Source of the DNA: JANNWF01 sp052390415
GTDB taxonomy: Bacteria > Pseudomonadota > Gammaproteobacteria > Xanthomonadales > Xanthomonadaceae
DNA length: 14,532 nt
Assembly: GCA_052390415.1 (NCBI GenBank)
Contig: JBQTGY010000002.1
Coordinates: forward strand, 1-14,532
Direction of reading: 5' to 3'
Shown here: piece after piece, positions 11,236-14,532 of the stretch
Layout: each line of letters starts with the position of its first letter
Position numbering within the stretch: the stretch's first letter is position 1
Notes under the pieces: generated by a model
The model's database searches: none
Seen by the model: only the letters and a program-made list of their open reading frames with translations
What the model was told of the DNA's origin: nothing
Program-made: the position numbers and the translations under genes

Positions 11236-12312
11236 TTGCGCAAGCTTGACCGTTACGTCTTCACTGAATTGCTGACCAGCTTCGGCGCCAGTCTGGTGGT
11301 GCTGATCATGGTCAGCATGGGTGGGCTGTTGGCCGATCTGCTGAGCAAGATCGCGCGCGGCAAGGTGCCGGCCGCCCTGCTGTTGTCGCAACTGGGGCTG
11401 CGCTCCTTGGATGCACTGCCGTTGCTGCTGCCGTTGGCGCTGTTTCTGGGTGTGCTGCTGGCAATTGGGCGGCTGTATCGCGACAGCGAAATGGCCGTGC
11501 TGGCATCGGCGGGCGTGGGTCCGCGGGCCTTGCTGCGACCGCTGCTGGCGTTGGCGCTGCCCGTAGTCGGAGTGGTGGCAGCCGTTTCCCTTTGGGGCTC
11601 GCCGCTGGCGCTTGAGACCTCCAAGCGCATGATCGATAGCGCCAATCGCTCGCTGCTGGTGGCTGGGCTGGAGCCAGGTCGATTCATCGCCTTGCCGGGT
11701 CGGCACAGCGTCATCTACCTCGGCGACATGAGCGCCGATGGCAGTCGATTCCAGCGTCTGTTCGTGCACTCCGAGCGTGATGATCGGATCGACGTGGTCA
11801 CCGCGCGGGCCGGTGAATTGTTCAGTGAAAGCGTCGGCGATGAGCGCTATTTGTTGTTGGAGGAAGGCTTTCGAGTCGAGGGTGTACCCGGTCAGAACGA
11901 CTTTCGGATGATGCGCTTCAAGCGCAACGAGATTCGCGTGCCCGACAGCGAGGAAGCGGTAGTAGGCGCCGAGCCGCAGCGTCGCGATTCGTTGAGCCTG
12001 TGGCAACGCGGCAGCGCAGAGGATGTGGCGGAACTGCATTGGCGGCTTGGCGCGCCGCTGGCGGCGTTGACCCTGGCCATGCTGGCCTTGCCGCTGGCGC
12101 GTACGCCACCGCGGGCGGCGCGTTATGGGGTGTTGTTGCTGGGTGTGCTGGCCTACGTCGCGTATCAGAACCTGATGGTGCTGGGTCGCGCATGGTTGGG
12201 CGAAGGCAGCATGCCGCTGGCGTTCGGGCTGTGGTGGCTGCACGGACCAGTGTTGCTGCTCACGCTCTGGCTGCTGTGGCGCGACGGTCACCTTGAGCGC
12301 CGGCGCCGATGA
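11236..12312 (+). CDS. lptF: LPS export permease LptF
   Basis: LptF pairs with LptG and the LptB ATPase to extract lipopolysaccharide from the inner membrane and feed it to the LptC-A-D bridge. The 358-residue protein has the YjgP/YjgQ layout: a start motif KLDRYVFTELLTSFGASLVV, membrane segments at about 15-35, 55-78 (LPLLLPLALFLGVLLAIGRLY) and 95-118, a periplasmic beta-rich domain at about 125-265, and three closing membrane segments (LAALTLAMLALPLART, YGVLLLGVLAYVAYQ, VLLLTLWLLW). The start codon must be the TTG at 11236: an in-frame TGA lies at 11221-11223, no ATG or GTG lies between, and LDRY is the conserved beginning. No Shine-Dalgarno is visible, so initiation may be weak. It overlaps lptG by ATGA. 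Confidence 0.93.
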   Translation: MRKLDRYVFTELLTSFGASLVVLIMVSMGGLLADLLSKIARGKVPAALLLSQLGLRSLDALPLLLPLALFLGVLLAIGRLYRDSEMAVLASAGVGPRALLRPLLALALPVVGVVAAVSLWGSPLALETSKRMIDSANRSLLVAGLEPGRFIALPGRHSVIYLGDMSADGSRFQRLFVHSERDDRIDVVTARAGELFSESVGDERYLLLEEGFRVEGVPGQNDFRMMRFKRNEIRVPDSEEAVVGAEPQRRDSLSLWQRGSAEDVAELHWRLGAPLAALTLAMLALPLARTPPRAARYGVLLLGVLAYVAYQNLMVLGRAWLGEGSMPLAFGLWWLHGPVLLLTLWLLWRDGHLERRRR

Positions 12313-13496
12313 GCAGCATTTGGAAACGCCGCAGCAGTCATGGTCGCGATGGAAGCAGTCCCGATGGCATCAGCCCCGGCTGGACGGGTCGCGCGTGGCT
12401 GCGACGCAGCGATTGGCTGGTCGCGAAGACGGTGCTGGCGGCGATTGCCCTGGCCGGGTCGGTCTTGCTGGGCATTGACCTGATAGCGGCTTTTGCCGCG
12501 GAACTCGGCGACATTGGCGAGGGAGACTACGGCGCAGGAACGGCGTTGGCCTATGTCGCTTACACCGTACCGCGGCGAACCTACGACCTGTTTCCCACCG
12601 CTGCTCTCATCGGCTGCCTGCTCGGCTTGGGCGCCCTCGCAGCGACCTCCGAACTGACCGCCTTGCGCGCGGTTGGATTGTCAAAACTGCGGATCGGCGG
12701 AGCGGCCGGGATGGCAGTGGGCGGACTGTTGCTGGCCATGTTGTTGATTGGCGAGACCATCGCCCCCGCGGGCGAACAACGTGCGCAATCCCTGAGGGTG
12801 GGGGCGAAGTCGAAGGATGTTGGCGTGGTCAGCGAATCCGGTTTGTGGGCGCGCGAAGGCGACACCTTCCTGAATGCCCGCTCTGGGCGCATTCGCGGCC
12901 AGGACAACCAAGCCTACGTTGAACTGGATCGGGTCAAGCTGTACGAATTCGATAGCGAGGGCCGCTTGAAATCGTTGGCGATGGCGGCGCGCGCCGAGCA
13001 TCGCGATCAGCGCTGGCGCCTGTTCGAGGTGCGTCGCAGTCGATTCTTCGAGCGCCACGTCGAAACACAGAGTGTGGCCGAAGAAGCCTGGGATTCGCAG
13101 TTGAGCCCGGACGTGCTCAGCCTTTCGATACGCCGCCCGCGGTACTTGTCGATTCGCGATCTGCAAAACAATCTCGACTATCTGCAGCGCAACGGCCTGG
13201 ACACGTCCGAATTTGCCAGCGCCCTGTGGGCGCGCTGGTTCTATCCGTTGAACGTGCTGGCGTTATGCGTGGTCGCGATTCCGTTCGCTTTCGGCAGTTT
13301 GCGTTCCGGCGGCTTCGGCAAACGCCTGTTCATCGGCATCGTGCTGGCGCTGGGGTTTTTCGTGCTGCAACGGCTATTGGTGAACCTGGCCGAGGTTTAT
13401 CGCATCGATTTGGCACTGGCTCACTCCGGACCCGCCTTGCTGATGATGATGGGCGCATGGCTGTGGTTGCGACGACCGCTGCTGGCGGGCGAGTAA
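12309..13496 (+). CDS. lptG: LPS export permease LptG
   Basis: Second transmembrane subunit of the LptB2FG exporter. Of 395 residues, the first 30 or so (MSSIWKRRSSHGRDG and onward, Ser/Gly/Arg-rich) precede the part that corresponds to the usual start, LRRSDWLVAKTVLAAIALAG. Membrane segments fall at about 40-62, 95-117 and 131-150, followed by a periplasmic domain (about 155-300) with WAREGDTFLNARSGRI, and three more segments including YPLNVLALCVVAIPFAFGSLRSGG and GFFVLQRLLVNLAEVYRI, a block typical of LptG. The ATG overlaps the lptF stop by ATGA, and it lies in the same transcript. The N-terminal extension is set by the only start codon near the overlap and may be lineage-specific or an artefact of a later start. 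Confidence 0.94.
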   Translation: MSSIWKRRSSHGRDGSSPDGISPGWTGRAWLRRSDWLVAKTVLAAIALAGSVLLGIDLIAAFAAELGDIGEGDYGAGTALAYVAYTVPRRTYDLFPTAALIGCLLGLGALAATSELTALRAVGLSKLRIGGAAGMAVGGLLLAMLLIGETIAPAGEQRAQSLRVGAKSKDVGVVSESGLWAREGDTFLNARSGRIRGQDNQAYVELDRVKLYEFDSEGRLKSLAMAARAEHRDQRWRLFEVRRSRFFERHVETQSVAEEAWDSQLSPDVLSLSIRRPRYLSIRDLQNNLDYLQRNGLDTSEFASALWARWFYPLNVLALCVVAIPFAFGSLRSGGFGKRLFIGIVLALGFFVLQRLLVNLAEVYRIDLALAHSGPALLMMMGAWLWLRRPLLAGE

Positions 13497-13512
13497 GCCT
13501 CCTGCGTCGCAA

Positions 13513-13962
13513 TCAGCGACTGATCCGCCAGATCCGCGTATGCGAGCCGATGTCGTGCCAACAGCGGCGTTGTCGGTCGAACAGTGACCACAGCAAGCCG
13601 ATGCCCGTCGCGAGTGAAATGGTCGCCAGAACATAGCGCAGCCAGAGTCGGCCAAGGCGCAGCGGTTGCTGGTCGCCGCTGCACAGCCTTAGTCGCCACG
13701 GTCGCATGCCCAAAGTCTGCCCTCCACGTTGCCATGAGATCACCAGATACAGGCCGCTGACTATCCACAAGGCCAGCACTTGTAGCCAGAACAGCAGGGA
13801 CCACGGCGCAATCGGCACGCCGGCATGCAGCAGCAGCGACAGCGCGCTGACCGCTATCCACAATGCCGCCAGCGGCAGGCTGTCGTACAGCATGGCCAGC
13901 AGTCGCCATCCGAGATGGGCAGGGAGGGTGGCTCCAGCAGAAGTTGGAAGCGGTACTGACAT
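13513..13962 (-). CDS. RDD family membrane protein
   Basis: A 149-residue small membrane protein of the RDD family, named for conserved Arg and Asp residues in its helices. HLGWRLLAMLYDSLPLAALW at 16-35 has Arg20 and Asp27 at the positions of the first family residues. GGQTLGMRPWRLRL at 80-93 is the characteristic loop, and WSLFDRQRRCWHD at 125-137 contains the final Asp-x-x-x-x-x-x-x-Asp pattern near the C-terminus. Membrane segments are at about 20-45, 55-77 and 108-130. The molecular function of the family is not settled; transport roles have been suggested for some members. The frame continues upstream to 14235 with no family likeness, so MSVPLPTSAG at 13962 is preferred. It converges with lptG (16 bp apart), as in related genomes. 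Confidence 0.87.
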   Translation of the reverse strand: MSVPLPTSAGATLPAHLGWRLLAMLYDSLPLAALWIAVSALSLLLHAGVPIAPWSLLFWLQVLALWIVSGLYLVISWQRGGQTLGMRPWRLRLCSGDQQPLRLGRLWLRYVLATISLATGIGLLWSLFDRQRRCWHDIGSHTRIWRISR

Positions 13963-14120
13963 CCGAAAAGCATAGCCGTTCGTGATCCAGCATCGGTGAT
14001 GCTGCAATTGGTGGCGGTGGCTGTCCAGCGATGGACGAAGTATTGTCAGCGCGGCGCTTGCACCGGCTGCGGTCAGATGCGCGTATGCCGTCGATTGCTG
14101 TCCCGTTGAAGGAGTCGTAA

Positions 14121-14255
14121 ATGAACATGGAGGATCGTTTCGTGCTGACTTTGGTCGGGGCTGGCTTCGGGTCCGGCGCCTGCACTGGAGCTTTGCCGCA
14201 CCGGCGCGCTGGCTACGTTCGCAATGGCATTGCAAGGGTAGCTAGTGGACTGTAA
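14121..14255 (+). CDS. Possible 44-codon ORF cut short by a repeat
   Basis: ATG at 14121 follows AAGGAG (14109-14114) with a spacing of 6, the best-placed Shine-Dalgarno in the window. The frame reads MNMEDRFVLTLVGAGFGSGA for its first 20 residues, a hydrophobic glycine-rich head, then an Arg-rich stretch, and ends with TAA at 14253-14255. That stop lies inside the left inverted end of the adjacent MITE-like element. It may be a real tiny protein, or the 5' remnant of a gene broken by the element. No family is recognised. Confidence 0.3.
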   Translation: MNMEDRFVLTLVGAGFGSGACTGALPHRRAGYVRNGIARVASGL

Positions 14256-14410
14256 CGGACAAATCGAAAGTAGCTCGCTCGGTCTGGCCGCGCTGGACGT
14301 GCTCCTCACTCCGCCAATAGCTTTGGCTATTGGCCTCGCTCCGGAGCGGCGTCCATCACGCCCATCCCGTCGCGATCCCACTTCCGCTTCATCCGTTACA
14401 GCCCACTAGC
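14241..14410. mobile_element. MITE-like palindromic element, 170 bp
   Basis: The ends GCTAGTGGACTGTAACGGA (14241-14259) and the inverse of 14392-14410 (GCTAGTGGGCTGTAACGGA) match at 18 of 19 positions. The centre is a perfect 9-bp stem GCCAATAGC/GCTATTGGC around TTTG (14313-14334). Between ends and centre the two arms remain alignable (GAAAGTAG with GGAAGTGG, CTGGACG with ATGGACG), so the whole 170 bp can fold into one imperfect hairpin. There is no coding capacity. No clear target-site duplication is visible at its edges. Confidence 0.65.
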
Positions 14411-14421
14411 CCGGACATTTC

Positions 14422-14532
14422 ATGAGGTCGCGAGAAAACGCCCGAACTTCGTTGGTGCGCCTCGTCAAAAGTGATGAATCTCAAAATGACAAAGTGTTCG
14501 CTGCGTTTTCCCGCTGGCACGATGCTCACTTG
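14422..14532 (+). CDS. Open frame running off the window, unknown
   Basis: From an ATG 12 bp beyond the MITE-like element, 37 codons stay open to the window end: MRSRENARTSLVRLVKSDES, then QNDKVFAAFSRWHDAHL. The sequence is less GC-rich than the rest of the window. There is no clear ribosome-binding site. It could be a gene start, or the stretch CCCGGACATTTCATGAG before it could be the end of an insertion sequence. Too little is present to decide. Confidence 0.25.
   Translation, partial: MRSRENARTSLVRLVKSDESQNDKVFAAFSRWHDAHL

Noticed and set aside
11036..11236. N-terminal extension of pepA by 67 residues
   Set aside because: The extra part has no PepA likeness, spans the promoter and tandem repeat, and the family-like start is at 11035.
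11161..12291. Minus-strand frame of 376 codons opposite lptF
   Set aside because: Gln/Arg/His-rich antisense shadow of lptF with no domain.
13963..14235. N-terminal extension of the RDD protein by 91 residues
   Set aside because: The extra residues are Arg/Ser/His-rich, unlike an RDD protein. MSVPLPTSAG is followed directly by the domain.

Overview
The window looks like chromosomal DNA of a GC-rich gammaproteobacterium, most likely of the Xanthomonadales (Lysobacter/Rhodanobacter/Xanthomonas-like). The reasons are the order pepA-holC-valS with lptF-lptG divergent from pepA and an RDD gene convergent with lptG, a holD-rimI pair, and several short intergenic repeats of a style common in that order. 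The taxonomic call is an inference from gene order and recalled repeat styles, not from a search.

Layout. Positions 1-1280 (minus) hold leuB followed by the first 67 codons of ilvA, coupled by a GTGA overlap. Positions 1339-2150 hold no credible gene but a composite inverted-repeat element with ends of about 115 bp. Positions 2170-4604 (plus) form a tightly overlapping run: an MCE/MlaD-type protein, a PqiC-like lipoprotein, holD (DNA polymerase III psi) and rimI (ribosomal protein S18 acetyltransferase), ending in a hairpin shared with a convergent glutathione S-transferase gene. Positions 5371-11035 (minus) read pepA, holC (DNA polymerase III chi), an unrecognised small gene, then valS. The spaces between them are filled with palindromes and degenerate heptamer arrays. 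Positions 11236-13496 (plus) are lptF-lptG, the permease pair of the LPS exporter, met head-on by a small RDD membrane protein. From 13963 to the end are a possible short ORF, a 170-bp MITE-like palindrome, and an ORF that runs off the window.

Most genes are core housekeeping: branched-chain amino acid synthesis, envelope lipid/LPS transport, the chi-psi clamp-loader accessory complex, translation, and peptidase/detoxification functions. The unusual content is the repeat DNA. The strongest observation is a 79-bp double-palindrome repeat lying in frame inside valS and adding a peptide segment to valyl-tRNA synthetase. Others are the large inverted-repeat element at what may be an operon junction (leuB without leuCD; MCE gene without its ABC permease/ATPase), a MITE-like palindrome whose arm differences are all G-U compatible on one strand, and an apparent gene insertion between holC and valS. 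No complete IS, CRISPR array, tRNA, rRNA or defence island was recognised.
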